The translations under genes were made by a program, and so were the position numbers. A DNA stretch of 64,000 nt from Haloprofundus marisrubri (GTDB lineage: Archaea; Halobacteriota; Halobacteria; Halobacteriales; Haloferacaceae): contig NZ_LOPU01000034.1 of assembly GCF_001469955.1 (NCBI RefSeq), positions 1-64,000 of the forward strand, read 5' to 3'. The notes beneath the pieces were generated by a model. That model had not been told where the DNA came from, made no database searches, and was given only the letters and a program-made list of their open reading frames with translations. Of this stretch, positions 33,932 to 43,810 are shown piece after piece; positions within the stretch are counted from its first letter, which is position 1, and each line of letters opens with the position of its first letter.

Positions 33932-36900
33932 TCAGTCGTCGCGTTCGAGGATGGTCCCGTTGGCACCGACAGCCACGTCGGGGCCGTCGCTCACGAACGC
34001 GACGCCGTCGAGACGTTCGGTCACCGGCGTCTCGGTTTGCTGCCACCCCTCGTCGGTGCGGGCGAAGATTCGCCCACCGCCGCCGGCGACGAGGCCGTCG
34101 GAGCCAACACGGTCGATGGTGTACAGCGCACCCGCGCTCACGGAGAGTTTGGTCCAGACGGCACCGTTGTACTGGAGAACCGAACCGTCGCCGCCCGCGA
34201 CGGAGAGGTCGTCTCGTGCGGCGGCGGCGACGCCGTAGAGGCCAACAGAACCGCCGTCGATGCCAATCGTAGTGTAATTCTCGCCGCCGTCGGTCGTCTC
34301 GTATACTTTCGCGTTCGTGTCACAGACGTAGCCGGTCTGCGAGTCGAGGAACGTCACGTCCTTCGCGCTGGAACCGCCGCCGGGTTTGACCACCTCACCC
34401 CAGTTCATCGACCCGTCAGACGCTTTCTCGCCCGCGAGCGCCTCACCGGAACCGTTGACGAGCAGCACGCGTTCGGAGCCAGCGGGTCCGGCGACGGCCA
34501 TCGCCTCCCACGTCGAGGTTTTCCCCAGTGGCGCGGAGTAGTCGGTGAGCGTACCGTCGGTTACGTCGTACTGACCGATAGCGCCGCTCCCGCCGCAGAA
34601 CCAGACGCGTGCGCCGTCGTCGGTGACGCCCGCTCCGGTGAGCGTGTTCTCTTCGCCCGTCGGCCCCTTCTCGACGACGAGTTGCCAACTGCCGTCGCGT
34701 CGGGTCACCACTCGGCCACCGCCACCGACGGCGTACGGGCCGTCCGCGCCCTCGACGACGGCGTTCAGCGACTGGCCGGTCGGCGAGGTGGCTTCGGTCC
34801 ACCCGGCGAAGCTCGGGTCGTCCTCGCTCGGCGGTGCGGTGTACTCGCCGCGCTCGATTATCGTGCCGTTCGCGCCGACGGCCACGTCGGGGTACGACCC
34901 CGTCTCGTCCAGCGCGACGCCCTGCAGGATGGCCGTCGTCGGCGTCTCCTCGGGTTCCCAGCCCTCGCCGGTCAGGACGTACATCGCGCCGCCGGCACCG
35001 GCGGCAGCGCCCGCTTCTTCGAATCGGTCGACGCCGAACAGGGCCCGACTACCCGCTTCGTTCTTCGTCCACACCGCGCCGTTGTAACGGAAGAGACTCC
35101 CGTCGCCGCCGGCGACGACGATGTCGTCGCGCGCGGTGGCAGTGACATCGTACAGGCCGACGCTTCCGCCACTGATGCCGAGCGTCGAGTAACTCCGCCA
35201 CCCGTCCGTGGTTTCGTACACTTTCGCGTTCGTATCGCAGATGTATCCGGTCTGCGAATCGAGGAAGTCGATTCCCTTCATGCTGGAGCCACCGCCGGGT
35301 TTGAACGCCTCGCCCCAGTCCATGCCTCCTTCCGAGTTCTTCGTGCCGCGAAGCACCTCTCCGGAACCGTTCACGAGGTGGACCGTCTCGGTGTCGGCGT
35401 TGCCGGTGACGGCGACACCTTCCCACGTCGAGGTCTTCCCGTTCGGCGCAGAGTAATCGGTCAACTGCTCGTCGGCGACGTCGTACTGGCCGACGACGCC
35501 GCTGCCGCCGGCGAACCAGACGTTGCGGCCGTCGTCGGTTACGGCGGCGTCGCGCAAGGTGTTCGACTCCGTCGTCGGGCCGGTGTCGAGTACACGCACC
35601 CAGCCGTCGGCGCGGCGCGCGAGGACGTCACCGCCGCCACCGACGGCGTACGGCCCTTCCTGCGATTGGACGACGCCGTACAGCGTCTGGCCCGTGGGTG
35701 ATTCCGCCGTGGTCCAGTCGGCGAACGTCTCCTCGTCGTCGCTCGGCGGCGCGGTGTACTCGCCGCGCTCGATTATCGTGCCGCTCGCACCGACGGCGAC
35801 ATCGGGGTACGTTCCCGTTCCGTCGAGGACGACACCCTGTAAGGTAGCCGTCGTCGGCGTCTCGTCGGGTTCCCAGCCGTCCTGAGTCAGTTCGTAGACG
35901 GTGCCGCCGTTACCGGCTACGAGGCCAGTCTCGGCGAAGCGGTCGACGCCGAACAGCGCGTTGCCACCGGCGTACAGTTTCGTCCACACCGCGCCGTTGT
36001 AGCGGAACAGCGTCCCGTCGCCGGCGGCGACGACGATATCGTCGCGTGCGGTGGCGGTGATACCGTAGAGGCCGACGCTTCCGCCACTGATGCCGATGTC
36101 GGTGTAGCTCCGTCCGCCGTCGGTCGTCTCGTACACTTTCGCGTTCGTATCGCAGATGTAGCCGGTCTGCGAGTCGAGGAAATCGATGGCTTTCATGCTG
36201 GAGCCACCGCCGGGCTTGAACGCCGTCCCCCAATCCATGCCTCCTTCCGAGTTCTTCGTGCCGCGAAGCACCTCTCCCGAACCGTTCACGAGATGTACGG
36301 TCTCTGCGCCTGCGTCTCCGGTAACGGCGATACCCTCCCACGTGGAGGTCTTCTCCTTGGGCGCGGAGTAGTCGGTGAGTTGCTCGTCGGTCACGTCGTA
36401 CTGACCGACGACGCCACTCCCCCCCGCAAACCAGACGTTGCGGCCGTCGTCGGTGACGGCGGCGTCGCGCAACGTGTTGGATTCGGTCGTCGGCCCGGCG
36501 TCGAGGACCTGCTCCCAGCCGTCGGCGCGGCGCGCGAGAACGTCGCCGCCGGCACCGACCGCGTACGGACCTTCCTGTGTCTGGACCGCGCTGTACAGCG
36601 TCTGGCCGGTCGGCGATTCGACTTCGATCCACGGTTCGTCGGCGAGTTCTGCGACGGTCTTGGCAGTGCCGTCGACCGAGATGGTGATGTTCTGGGTGCT
36701 CCCCGACGTCACCTCGAAGTCGGTAATCTCCCCCGAGAAGGTGTACGAGTCGTCGTCGTCGCTGCCGCCGACGCTGCCGGTCACCACGTCGTCGGAGAGC
36801 ACCGAGTTCTGAACGGTGTCGTCGGACTCGACGGTTCCCGTCTCCCTGACCGCGCCGTCGACGGTGAAGCGGTATTCGGTCGTGTCACTGCTCGACGTGG

Positions 36901-37924
36901 TGATGCTGATACTGTTCGGCAACGAGGCGGCGAACTCGCCGCGTTCGATGATACTGCCGCCGTCGCCGACAGAGACATCTGGATAGCTGTCAGTCGCGTC
37001 GAGGGCGACACCCCGAAGCGTCGACGTCGTGGGTGTCTCCGTCTTCGTCCACTTGTTTTTGCGGCGGTCGTAGACGAACCCGCCGGTCCCGGCGGCGAGA
37101 CCCGCAGCGCCGGCACGGACGAGCGACAACACGGTGTTCGAGCCGACGTTCTTGCGTTTCCATCCCTTCCCGTCACCGTCGTTCAGGCGGAATATCTTCC
37201 CACCCGCGCCCGCGACGTCGAGGTCGCCTTCGTTGAGTGCGCCGACGTCGAAGAGGCCGACGCCCGCGCCGGGGATACCGACGTCGGTCCACGTCTCGCC
37301 GCCGTCGGTCGTCCGATACACTTTGGAGTTGGTGTCCGTGACGTAGCCCTCCGTCTCGCTGTAGAAGTCGATGCCGGGCGCGCTCGACCCGCCGCCGGGC
37401 TTGAACACCTCGCCCCAGTCCATTCCGCCGTCGGGCGTTTTCGTGCCGGAGAGGAACTCGCCGGAACCGTTGACGAGGTAGACGGTTTCGCTCCCCGCAG
37501 TGCCGACGACGGCGAGGTTGAGCCACGTACTCGTCTTACCCATCGGTGCGGAGTAGTCGGTGAGTTGCTCGTCGACGACGTCGTACTGACCGATAACGCC
37601 GCTGCCGCCACAGAACCAGACGTTGCGGCCGTCGTCGGTCACGTCTGCTCCTCTGAGAGGGTTCGACTGCACTGTCGGCCCGCGTTCGAGTACCGGTTGC
37701 CAGCCGTCGGCGCGGCGCGCAAGGACGACACCGCCGGCACCGACCGCGTACGGTCCTTCCGTGGTCATCACCGCGTCGTACAGCGTTTGGCCGGTCGGTG
37801 AGTCGACTTCGGACCAGCCGTTGACTGCCGCCGTCGCCCCGCCGGAGAGCGTACCGACACCGACTGCCGTGACGGCTCCTGCTTTCAGAAACGCTCGTCT
37901 CGTGCCTTTCGGGAGTTGAGACAT
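33932..37924 (-). CDS. Tat-exported protein with four long beta-propeller-like repeats
   Basis: A 1330-residue protein. The N-terminus carries a twin-arginine signal (KGTRRAFLKAGAVTAVGVG) followed by a signal-peptidase-like ATAAV region; no lipobox cysteine is present. Four copies of about 290 residues follow, at about 35-330, 431-735, 737-1035 and 1042-1330. Each starts WxExxSPTGQ(T/S)L and contains GPYAVG(A/G)GG, VTDDGRNVWFxGGSGVxGQYDV, KTSTW, HLVNGSGE, FKPGGGSS, TGYxCDTNAKVYETTDGG and NGTIIERGE, as in YCF48/BNR-type propellers. A Thr/Ser-rich insert with a beta-sandwich look lies between copies 1 and 2 (331-430). ATG 37924 is chosen over TTG 37930. Nothing indicates an enzyme; a secreted binding or structural role is inferred. 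Confidence 0.8.
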   Translation of the reverse strand: MSQLPKGTRRAFLKAGAVTAVGVGTLSGGATAAVNGWSEVDSPTGQTLYDAVMTTEGPYAVGAGGVVLARRADGWQPVLERGPTVQSNPLRGADVTDDGRNVWFCGGSGVIGQYDVVDEQLTDYSAPMGKTSTWLNLAVVGTAGSETVYLVNGSGEFLSGTKTPDGGMDWGEVFKPGGGSSAPGIDFYSETEGYVTDTNSKVYRTTDGGETWTDVGIPGAGVGLFDVGALNEGDLDVAGAGGKIFRLNDGDGKGWKRKNVGSNTVLSLVRAGAAGLAAGTGGFVYDRRKNKWTKTETPTTSTLRGVALDATDSYPDVSVGDGGSIIERGEFAASLPNSISITTSSSDTTEYRFTVDGAVRETGTVESDDTVQNSVLSDDVVTGSVGGSDDDDSYTFSGEITDFEVTSGSTQNITISVDGTAKTVAELADEPWIEVESPTGQTLYSAVQTQEGPYAVGAGGDVLARRADGWEQVLDAGPTTESNTLRDAAVTDDGRNVWFAGGSGVVGQYDVTDEQLTDYSAPKEKTSTWEGIAVTGDAGAETVHLVNGSGEVLRGTKNSEGGMDWGTAFKPGGGSSMKAIDFLDSQTGYICDTNAKVYETTDGGRSYTDIGISGGSVGLYGITATARDDIVVAAGDGTLFRYNGAVWTKLYAGGNALFGVDRFAETGLVAGNGGTVYELTQDGWEPDETPTTATLQGVVLDGTGTYPDVAVGASGTIIERGEYTAPPSDDEETFADWTTAESPTGQTLYGVVQSQEGPYAVGGGGDVLARRADGWVRVLDTGPTTESNTLRDAAVTDDGRNVWFAGGSGVVGQYDVADEQLTDYSAPNGKTSTWEGVAVTGNADTETVHLVNGSGEVLRGTKNSEGGMDWGEAFKPGGGSSMKGIDFLDSQTGYICDTNAKVYETTDGWRSYSTLGISGGSVGLYDVTATARDDIVVAGGDGSLFRYNGAVWTKNEAGSRALFGVDRFEEAGAAAGAGGAMYVLTGEGWEPEETPTTAILQGVALDETGSYPDVAVGANGTIIERGEYTAPPSEDDPSFAGWTEATSPTGQSLNAVVEGADGPYAVGGGGRVVTRRDGSWQLVVEKGPTGEENTLTGAGVTDDGARVWFCGGSGAIGQYDVTDGTLTDYSAPLGKTSTWEAMAVAGPAGSERVLLVNGSGEALAGEKASDGSMNWGEVVKPGGGSSAKDVTFLDSQTGYVCDTNAKVYETTDGGENYTTIGIDGGSVGLYGVAAAARDDLSVAGGDGSVLQYNGAVWTKLSVSAGALYTIDRVGSDGLVAGGGGRIFARTDEGWQQTETPVTERLDGVAFVSDGPDVAVGANGTILERDD
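33935..37815. repeat. Four coding repeats, spacing about 915, 916 and 1183 bases
   Basis: The DNA of the Tat-exported propeller gene is repeated: repeat starts (tryptophan codon) lie near 37815, 36632, 35716 and 34801. Copies 2 and 3 are nearly identical over long stretches, including the same silent choices; copies 1 and 4 are more divergent. This points to recent duplication of the central pair. Confidence 0.75.
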
Positions 37925-37944
37925 ACTCAAGAGTCCATCGAATT

Positions 37945-37991
37945 AATAAATACTTGTTGTGATGATTCTCATCTAGAGTTAATTTTAACTC
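37945..37991 (-). promoter_or_regulatory. TATA box and palindrome upstream of the Tat-propeller gene
   Basis: TATTTATT on the minus strand (37945-37952) is about 21-28 bases before ATG 37924, in an AT-rich pocket. GAGTTAA-TT-TTAACTC at 37976-37991 is a perfect inverted repeat starting 24 bases beyond the TATA box. Position and symmetry suit a regulator binding upstream of the promoter. Confidence 0.5.
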
Positions 37992-38082
37992 AGTGAAAAA
38001 TCAAGTCAAAGATGAGAGAGTCGGCGAACCGACGGGTAACTGGGGGACGGAGTAGCGGAGAGCAGCAGGGTTTCGCCGTTTT

Positions 38083-38583
38083 CTATCCGTTCAGCCGCCA
38101 AATCTCGAAGTTGAGAACGGCAGCGAACGACGCCCAGAGGAGGTACGGCACGAGTAGGGCCGCGGCCCTGCGGTCGACGCGGTTGAACAGCGCGATGGTG
38201 ACGAGAATCGCCGCCCACAGCGCGACGATGATGCCGAAGGCGACGAGCGGCATCTGAAGCGCGAAGAACGCCGGCGTCCACGCGAGGTTGAGCACGAACT
38301 GACCGGCGAAGGCGGCGTACGCCGTCCGCACCGCCGACGACGGGCGCTGTCGCCACAGTATCCACAGTGCGATGCCTTGCAGCGTGAACAGCGTCGTCCA
38401 GACGATACCGAAAGTGACCGGCGGCGGGTAGAACCACGGCTTTTCGAGCGAAGCGAACCACGCGCTGTCGGGACCGGCGAGCAGCGCCGGGGCCGCACCG
38501 ATGGCGTTGACGAGAACGACGAACGCGAGCGCCGTCACGAGCGAGCGACCGTCGGGAAGCGTTCGACTCTGTGTACTCTCCAT
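38083..38583 (-). CDS. TspO/MBR family tryptophan-rich sensory protein
   Basis: A 166-residue membrane protein with five helices. The TspO signature is visible: SLEKPWFYPPPVTFGIVWTTLF, WTPAFFALQMPLVAFGIIV and PYLLWASFAAVLNFEIWRLN. TspO proteins bind porphyrins and affect tetrapyrrole handling and stress responses. It is a single gene between the Tat-propeller gene upstream and the divergent alaS. Confidence 0.9.
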   Translation of the reverse strand: MESTQSRTLPDGRSLVTALAFVVLVNAIGAAPALLAGPDSAWFASLEKPWFYPPPVTFGIVWTTLFTLQGIALWILWRQRPSSAVRTAYAAFAGQFVLNLAWTPAFFALQMPLVAFGIIVALWAAILVTIALFNRVDRRAAALLVPYLLWASFAAVLNFEIWRLNG

Positions 38584-38693
38584 AGCTTCGAAGACGTGTG
38601 CAGGGAGCCTAACGTTTGCTCCGACGGCTCGGAATTACGCCGCCGCCGGGCGTTCCCGAACCCTTTTAGCCGGTCATCGGCCAAACAGAACCA

Positions 38694-41462
38694 ATGAGCA
38701 GTCTCGAATCGGAGTATCGTCTCGACTATTTCGAGGAGAACGACTTCGAGCGCAAGGAGTGCGTCTCCTGTGGTGCCCACTTCTGGACCCGGGACCACGA
38801 CCGCGAGACGTGCGGTGAACCGCCGTGCGACGAGTACAGTTTCATCGGTGACCCCGGATTCGCCGAGTCGCACACGATGGAGGAGATGCGAGAGGAGTTC
38901 CTCTCGTTTTTCGAGGAGAACGACCACACCCGCATCGACCCGTACCCGGTCGCGGCGAACCGCTGGCGCGACGACGTGCTGTTGACGCAGGCGTCTATCT
39001 ACGACTTCCAACCGCTCGTCACCTCGGGTGAGACGCCGCCGCCGGCGAACCCGCTGTGTATCAGCCAGCCCTGCATCCGGATGCAGGACATCGACAACGT
39101 CGGCAAGACGGGCCGCCACACGATGGCGTTCGAGATGATGGCCCACCACGCGTTCAACGCCCGCGAGGAAGTCGGCGACGAGTACGCCTACGAGGGCGAG
39201 GTGTACTGGAAGGACGAGACGGTGCAGTACTGCGACGAGTTCTTCGAGAGCCTCGGCGCGAACGTCGAAGAGATAACGTACATCGAGGACCCGTGGGTCG
39301 GCGGCGGCAACGCCGGACCCGCCATCGAAGTCATCTACAAAGGTGCAGAGCTGGCGACGCTCGTCTTCATGTCGATGGAACAGGACCCCGATGGCGAGTA
39401 CGAACTCAAAGACGGAAACCGCTACTCGCCGATGGACACGTACATCGTCGACACCGGCTACGGCCTCGAACGCTGGACGTGGATGAGCCAAGGGACGCCG
39501 ACGGTGTACGAGGCGGTGTACCCCGACATGATTGCGTTCCTCAAGGAGAACGCCGGAGTCGACCACACCGACGAGGAGGAGGAACTCGTCCACCGCGCCG
39601 CAAAGTTGGCGGGAGCGATGGACATCGACGAGGCCGAGGACATGCAGACGGCGCGCTCCGATATCGCCGGCCGACTCGACGCCGACCCCGAGGAACTCAC
39701 TGCGTTGATGCGGCCGCTCGAAGACATCTACGCCATCGCCGACCACTGCCGGACGCTCGCGTACATGTTCGGCGACGGCATCGTCCCCTCGAACGTCGGG
39801 ACGGGCTACCTCTCGCGGATGGTCCTCCGACGGACCAAACGTCTCGTCGACAACGTCGGCGTCGACGCGCCGCTGGACGAACTCGTCGACATGCAGGCAA
39901 AGCGTCTCGGCTACGAGAACCGCGACACGATTCGTGATATCGTCCGCACCGAGGAGCGCAAGTACAGAGAGACGCTCGAACGTGGCGGCCGACGGGTCCG
40001 CCAGTTGGCCGAAGAGTTCGCCGAAAAGGGCGAGCCAATCCCCACGAAAGAGCTCATCGAACTGTACGACAGCCACGGCATCCAGCCGGATATGGTCCAA
40101 GAGATTGCCGACGAGAGAGACGTCGACGTGGAGATTCCCGACGACTTCTACTCGCTGGTCGCCGCACGCCACGACACGCCCCAACAGGCCGAGACGACGA
40201 CGGAGCGCGACGAACGTCTCTCGGACCTCCCCGAGACCGAACGCCTCTACTACGACGACCAGGAGCGCACGGAGTTCGAGGCCGTCGTCCTCGACGTGTT
40301 CGAGCGCGAGGAGGGCTACGACGTCGTGTTGGACCAGACGATGTTCTACCCCGAGGGCGGCGGCCAACCCGCCGACCACGGCCACCTCTCTTCGGAAGAC
40401 GGCTCCGTCGAGGTCACCGACGTCCAGCGCCGCGACGGCGTCATCCTCCACCGGACGACCGACGACCCCGGCAAGGGCGAGTTCGTCCGCGGCCAAGTCG
40501 ACATCGAGCGCCGCCGCAGTCTCATGCAGCACCACACCGCGACGCACATCGTCGGCTACGCGGCCCGCGAAGTCGTCGGCGACCACGTCCGACAGGCCGG
40601 TGCCCAGAAAGGCGTCGAGCGTTCGCGCTTCGACGTCACCCACTACGAGCGCCTCACGCGCGAACAGGTCGAGGAGATAGAACGCGTCGCCAACCGCCTC
40701 GTCCGCGACAACATCCCGGTGAAACAGGAGTGGCCCGACCGCAACGACGCCCAAGAGAAGTACGGCTTCGACCTGTATCAGGGCGGTATCCCACCGGGAG
40801 AGCAGATTCGGCTCATTCAGGTCGCAGACGACATCCAAGCCTGCGGTGGCACCCACGTCAGACGAACCGGCGATATCGGCGCGATAAAGATTCTCACCAC
40901 CGAACCCGTCCAAGACGGCGTCGAACGCATCGTCTTCGCGGCCGGCGACGCCGCGATTCGCGCGACACAGGAGACCGAGAACCACCTGCGCGACGCGGCC
41001 GAGGTGCTGGACGTCAATCCCGAGGACGTGCCGGACACCGCCGAGCGCTTCTTCACCGAGTGGAAGGAGCGCGGCAAGCAGATAGACCGCCTCAAACAGG
41101 AACTCGCCGAGGCGCGCGCGGCGGCCGACGCCGAGGAGATAGATATCGGCGGCACGCCTGCAGTCGTCCAGCGACTCGACACCGACACCGACGAACTCCG
41201 TGCGACCGCGACGGCGCTCTCCGAAGACGGCAAAGTCGCCGTCCTCGGTAGCGGCGCGGGCGGCAGCGCCCAGTTCGTCGTGAGCGTCCCCGACGGCGTC
41301 GGCATCAACGCCGGCGAAGTCGTCGGCGAACTCGCCGGCATGGTCGGCGGCGGCGGCGGCGGTCCCGCCGACTTCGCACAGGGTGGCGGCCCGAACGCCG
41401 ACGACCTCGACGAAGCGCTCGACGAAGCGCCGGGCGTGCTTCGGAACGTCCTGAACGCGTAG
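38694..41462 (+). CDS. alaS: Alanyl-tRNA synthetase (archaeal type)
   Basis: A 922-residue enzyme charging tRNA-Ala. It has the archaeal N-terminal extension with [10 protein letters not shown]...CGEPPC, class II catalytic core motifs ([47 protein letters not shown]), the editing domain zinc ligands [12 protein letters not shown] and [13 protein letters not shown], and the C-terminal C-Ala domain rich in Gly ([16 protein letters not shown]). A TTTTAG box at 38664-38669 is 25-30 bases before ATG 38694, suggesting a leaderless message. TspO lies divergently. Confidence 0.95.
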   Translation: MSSLESEYRLDYFEENDFERKECVSCGAHFWTRDHDRETCGEPPCDEYSFIGDPGFAESHTMEEMREEFLSFFEENDHTRIDPYPVAANRWRDDVLLTQASIYDFQPLVTSGETPPPANPLCISQPCIRMQDIDNVGKTGRHTMAFEMMAHHAFNAREEVGDEYAYEGEVYWKDETVQYCDEFFESLGANVEEITYIEDPWVGGGNAGPAIEVIYKGAELATLVFMSMEQDPDGEYELKDGNRYSPMDTYIVDTGYGLERWTWMSQGTPTVYEAVYPDMIAFLKENAGVDHTDEEEELVHRAAKLAGAMDIDEAEDMQTARSDIAGRLDADPEELTALMRPLEDIYAIADHCRTLAYMFGDGIVPSNVGTGYLSRMVLRRTKRLVDNVGVDAPLDELVDMQAKRLGYENRDTIRDIVRTEERKYRETLERGGRRVRQLAEEFAEKGEPIPTKELIELYDSHGIQPDMVQEIADERDVDVEIPDDFYSLVAARHDTPQQAETTTERDERLSDLPETERLYYDDQERTEFEAVVLDVFEREEGYDVVLDQTMFYPEGGGQPADHGHLSSEDGSVEVTDVQRRDGVILHRTTDDPGKGEFVRGQVDIERRRSLMQHHTATHIVGYAAREVVGDHVRQAGAQKGVERSRFDVTHYERLTREQVEEIERVANRLVRDNIPVKQEWPDRNDAQEKYGFDLYQGGIPPGEQIRLIQVADDIQACGGTHVRRTGDIGAIKILTTEPVQDGVERIVFAAGDAAIRATQETENHLRDAAEVLDVNPEDVPDTAERFFTEWKERGKQIDRLKQELAEARAAADAEEIDIGGTPAVVQRLDTDTDELRATATALSEDGKVAVLGSGAGGSAQFVVSVPDGVGINAGEVVGELAGMVGGGGGGPADFAQGGGPNADDLDEALDEAPGVLRNVLNA

Positions 41463-41547
41463 CGACCTGCGGACGGCGGTCCCCTTTTTCGTTCTTTTAC
41501 GACTCGCAGACGCAACGCTGACGGTGCCGAGAGACGAACATCCGGCA

Positions 41548-42336
41548 ATGGCTACTGCAACGAACGGCGGCGTCTCGCTTCACTACCAGACCGACGGCGA
41601 CGGTGAAACGGTCGCCTTCGTGGGTGATGCGGGCTACGGCGCGTGGCAGTGGGGCTGGCAGCACGCTGTCGTCGCCGGCCCGTTCGAGAGTCTCGTCTAC
41701 GACCACCGTGGCGTCGGTCGCTCCGACGTGCCGGACGGTCCGTACACCGTCGGCGAGCTCGCACAGGACCTCGAAGTCGTCCTCGCCGACCACGGAGTTC
41801 GGAAAGCGCACCTCGTCGCCGCGGGTCTCGGCGGGATGGTCGCACTCCAGACGGCGCTCTCGTCGAACCGCGTGGCGAGTCTGACCTTGTTGGCGACGGC
41901 GGCGACGGGTGCGGAACCGGAGTTGGACTCGCTGCGCGCGGACCCGAGAGACCACGACGCACTCCGACGAACGACCGAAGCGGGCCTCTCCGAGGCGTTC
42001 GTCGACCGACATCCCGACGTGGTCGACCGCATCGTCGCGTGGCGCGCCGACGAGGACGCGTCGCCGGCGGCGTGGGAGGCACAGGCGGCCGCAGTCGAGG
42101 GCTTCGACGTCAGCGACCGACTGTACGAGGTCACGGTGCCGACGCTCGTACTGCACGGGACGGCGGACTCGGTGTGGCCCGTCGAATCGGGAAGGGAACT
42201 CGCCGACGAACTCCCACGGGGCACGTTCGAGGCCGTCGACGGCGCGGCCCACCTCGTGGGCGTCGAAGCCTCGAAGGACGTGAACGACCGTCTGCTGGCG
42301 TTTCTGGAAGAACAAGCAGACGCCGAGTATCTGTAG
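41548..42336 (+). CDS. Alpha/beta-hydrolase-fold protein with altered nucleophile
   Basis: A 262-residue protein. The fold is clear from VYDHRGVGRSDVPDGPYTV and LVLHGTADSVWPVESGRELAD, and the putative acid and His are present (D in HGTADSVWP, H in DGAAHLVG). The nucleophile elbow, normally GxSxG, reads VAAGLGGMVAL; the serine is replaced by glycine. It may be a non-hydrolytic member, use another residue, or bind a ligand. ATG 41548 is preferred to the upstream GTG at 41524, since the extension lies outside the domain. Confidence 0.78.
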   Translation: MATATNGGVSLHYQTDGDGETVAFVGDAGYGAWQWGWQHAVVAGPFESLVYDHRGVGRSDVPDGPYTVGELAQDLEVVLADHGVRKAHLVAAGLGGMVALQTALSSNRVASLTLLATAATGAEPELDSLRADPRDHDALRRTTEAGLSEAFVDRHPDVVDRIVAWRADEDASPAAWEAQAAAVEGFDVSDRLYEVTVPTLVLHGTADSVWPVESGRELADELPRGTFEAVDGAAHLVGVEASKDVNDRLLAFLEEQADAEYL

Positions 42337-42427
42337 CGAATTCGTCTCCTCCAGAGTCCCAGCACAGACGCCGGCAGGATTCGCCCGGACGCAACGCCTT
42401 TCAGCACCGAGGAACTGATTTTCCTCC

Positions 42428-43144
42428 ATGAGCCGACTTCGCTTTGCGCTTCTCGACGCCTCTCACGGCAGCGGCAGCACCAGACGAAACTTCAGACGCG
42501 AACTCGACGCCGACCTCGTGGAGTTCGCCGCCAGCGACGGCGAGTTGCCCGACAGCTACGACTACGACGGCGTCGTCGTCACCGGCTCTCGGGCGTCCGT
42601 CTACTGGGACGAGGCGTGGATTCGACCGCTCGTCGACTACGTCGCCGAGGCCGACGAGCGCGGAGTTCCCGTGTTGGGCGTCTGCTACGGCCACCAAGTA
42701 CTCGCGGAAGCGCTCGGCGGACGCGTCGGCGGGATGGACGACTTCGAAATCGGCTACAACGAAGTGGAACATCTCGACAACGACCCGCTGTTCGAGGGTA
42801 TCGACGACCAGTTTACCGTGTTCACCACCCACGGTGACGCCGTTCTCGAACTGCCGCCGGGCGCGGAACTCTTGGCGAAAAACGAGTTCGGCGTCCACGC
42901 CTTCCGCAAAGGCGACAGCTACGGGGTCCAGTTCCACCCCGAGTACGACATGGAGACGGCCCGCGAAGTGAGCGAAGGCAAGCGCGAACGCCTCGGCGAC
43001 GAACGGGTCGACGGCGTACTCGACGGCATCACGGCCGAGAACTTCGACGCCGCCTGTGAGGCGAAACGGCTGTTCGACAACTTCGTCGCCCACGCCGAAC
43101 GCGCCCGCAAGGAGCGCCGCGACAGACCGAGCGCAGAACTCTGA
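42428..43144 (+). CDS. Class I glutamine amidotransferase-like protein
   Basis: A 238-residue protein with the amidotransferase triad: Cys in GVCYGHQVLAEALGG, and His-Glu in VQFHPEYDMET. The N-terminal part is MSRLRFALLDASHGS. Stand-alone GATase1 proteins with this GVCYGHQ motif are related to GMP synthase and anthranilate synthase subunits, and some hydrolyse glutathione or glutamine conjugates. The partner enzyme, if any, is not adjacent. Confidence 0.82.
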   Translation: MSRLRFALLDASHGSGSTRRNFRRELDADLVEFAASDGELPDSYDYDGVVVTGSRASVYWDEAWIRPLVDYVAEADERGVPVLGVCYGHQVLAEALGGRVGGMDDFEIGYNEVEHLDNDPLFEGIDDQFTVFTTHGDAVLELPPGAELLAKNEFGVHAFRKGDSYGVQFHPEYDMETAREVSEGKRERLGDERVDGVLDGITAENFDAACEAKRLFDNFVAHAERARKERRDRPSAEL

Positions 43145-43195
43145 GACCGTAGAATCGACAAGATACTTGTCAGTCTCCGCGAAACTGACGCGGCG

Positions 43196-43729
43196 ATGTC
43201 CTCCAACACCCGCCGTGAGTTTCTCAGTGCGTGTCTCGCCACGACAGGGAGCGTCGTGGCGACTGCTGGCTGTCTCGGCCGCAACGTCTTCACCGCGCCG
43301 ACCGTCGTCGCCGCCGTCGAGTCGAAGGGCGTTCGTGTGACCGATGAGCGAAGCAACCGCCCGTACCTCGACGTTCAGCCGAAAGACGGCCCCGTTGTGG
43401 ACCGCGCGCCCGTCTCACTTGACCTGCAGACGGTGCGATACGAGGAGTCCGACTCACCGACGTTCGAGGACGGGTCGGTCTCCGTCGACGAGGCGATGGC
43501 GAGTCGACTGGAATCGGCGTACCAAAAAGTCGAGTACAGCGTCGTGTTCACCATGTACGAACCGGAGAACGTCGTGGGCGTGCCGACCGGGAACGCCTAC
43601 GGCTACCGAATCGACCGCGAAGGATTCAATCGCCTCGACCCGGGCAACCGGACCGTTCTCCGGTTCGAGAAGCGTGACGACCTGCCGTACGTCTCGGAAG
43701 TTGTCGACGTCACCGCCGCCGAGTCGTAG
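43196..43729 (+). CDS. Tat-dependent lipoprotein of unknown function
   Basis: A 177-residue protein. The N-terminus SSNTRREFLSACLATTGSVV has twin arginines and the lipobox TAGC ends the signal (Cys at about residue 26), so the mature protein is probably a lipid-anchored outer-surface protein, as is common in haloarchaea. The remainder is beta-rich (FEDGSVSVDEAM, VEYSVVFTMYEPENVVG) with no recognised domain. The gap to the amidotransferase gene is 51 bases. Confidence 0.75.
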   Translation: MSSNTRREFLSACLATTGSVVATAGCLGRNVFTAPTVVAAVESKGVRVTDERSNRPYLDVQPKDGPVVDRAPVSLDLQTVRYEESDSPTFEDGSVSVDEAMASRLESAYQKVEYSVVFTMYEPENVVGVPTGNAYGYRIDREGFNRLDPGNRTVLRFEKRDDLPYVSEVVDVTAAES

Positions 43730-43810
43730 CGTCGGCGGCCGTCACCGCCCCCCACGTCAACAGGCAACACTTGCGAACGCTTTTTCACCCGACGCCCCGC
43801 AGAGTTGTAC

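Noticed and set aside
33935-37815. Possible insertion or several genes in the propeller region
   Set aside because: The frame is continuous over 1330 codons, with repeats in phase; there is no frameshift or transposase.
37924-37930. TTG start two codons before ATG in the Tat-propeller and Hdr-like genes (also 49779)
   Set aside because: Both show TTGAGTATG at the start, but ATG has the better TATA spacing in each case; coincidence of common haloarchaeal leader bases.
38535-40985. 816-codon open frame antisense to alaS
   Set aside because: It runs wholly over alaS, whose domain motifs are intact. The frame is a result of GC-rich codon use and has no recognisable domain.
41548-42336. Haloalkane dehalogenase or esterase assignment for the hydrolase
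   Set aside because: The nucleophile is absent, so no specific enzyme can be claimed.
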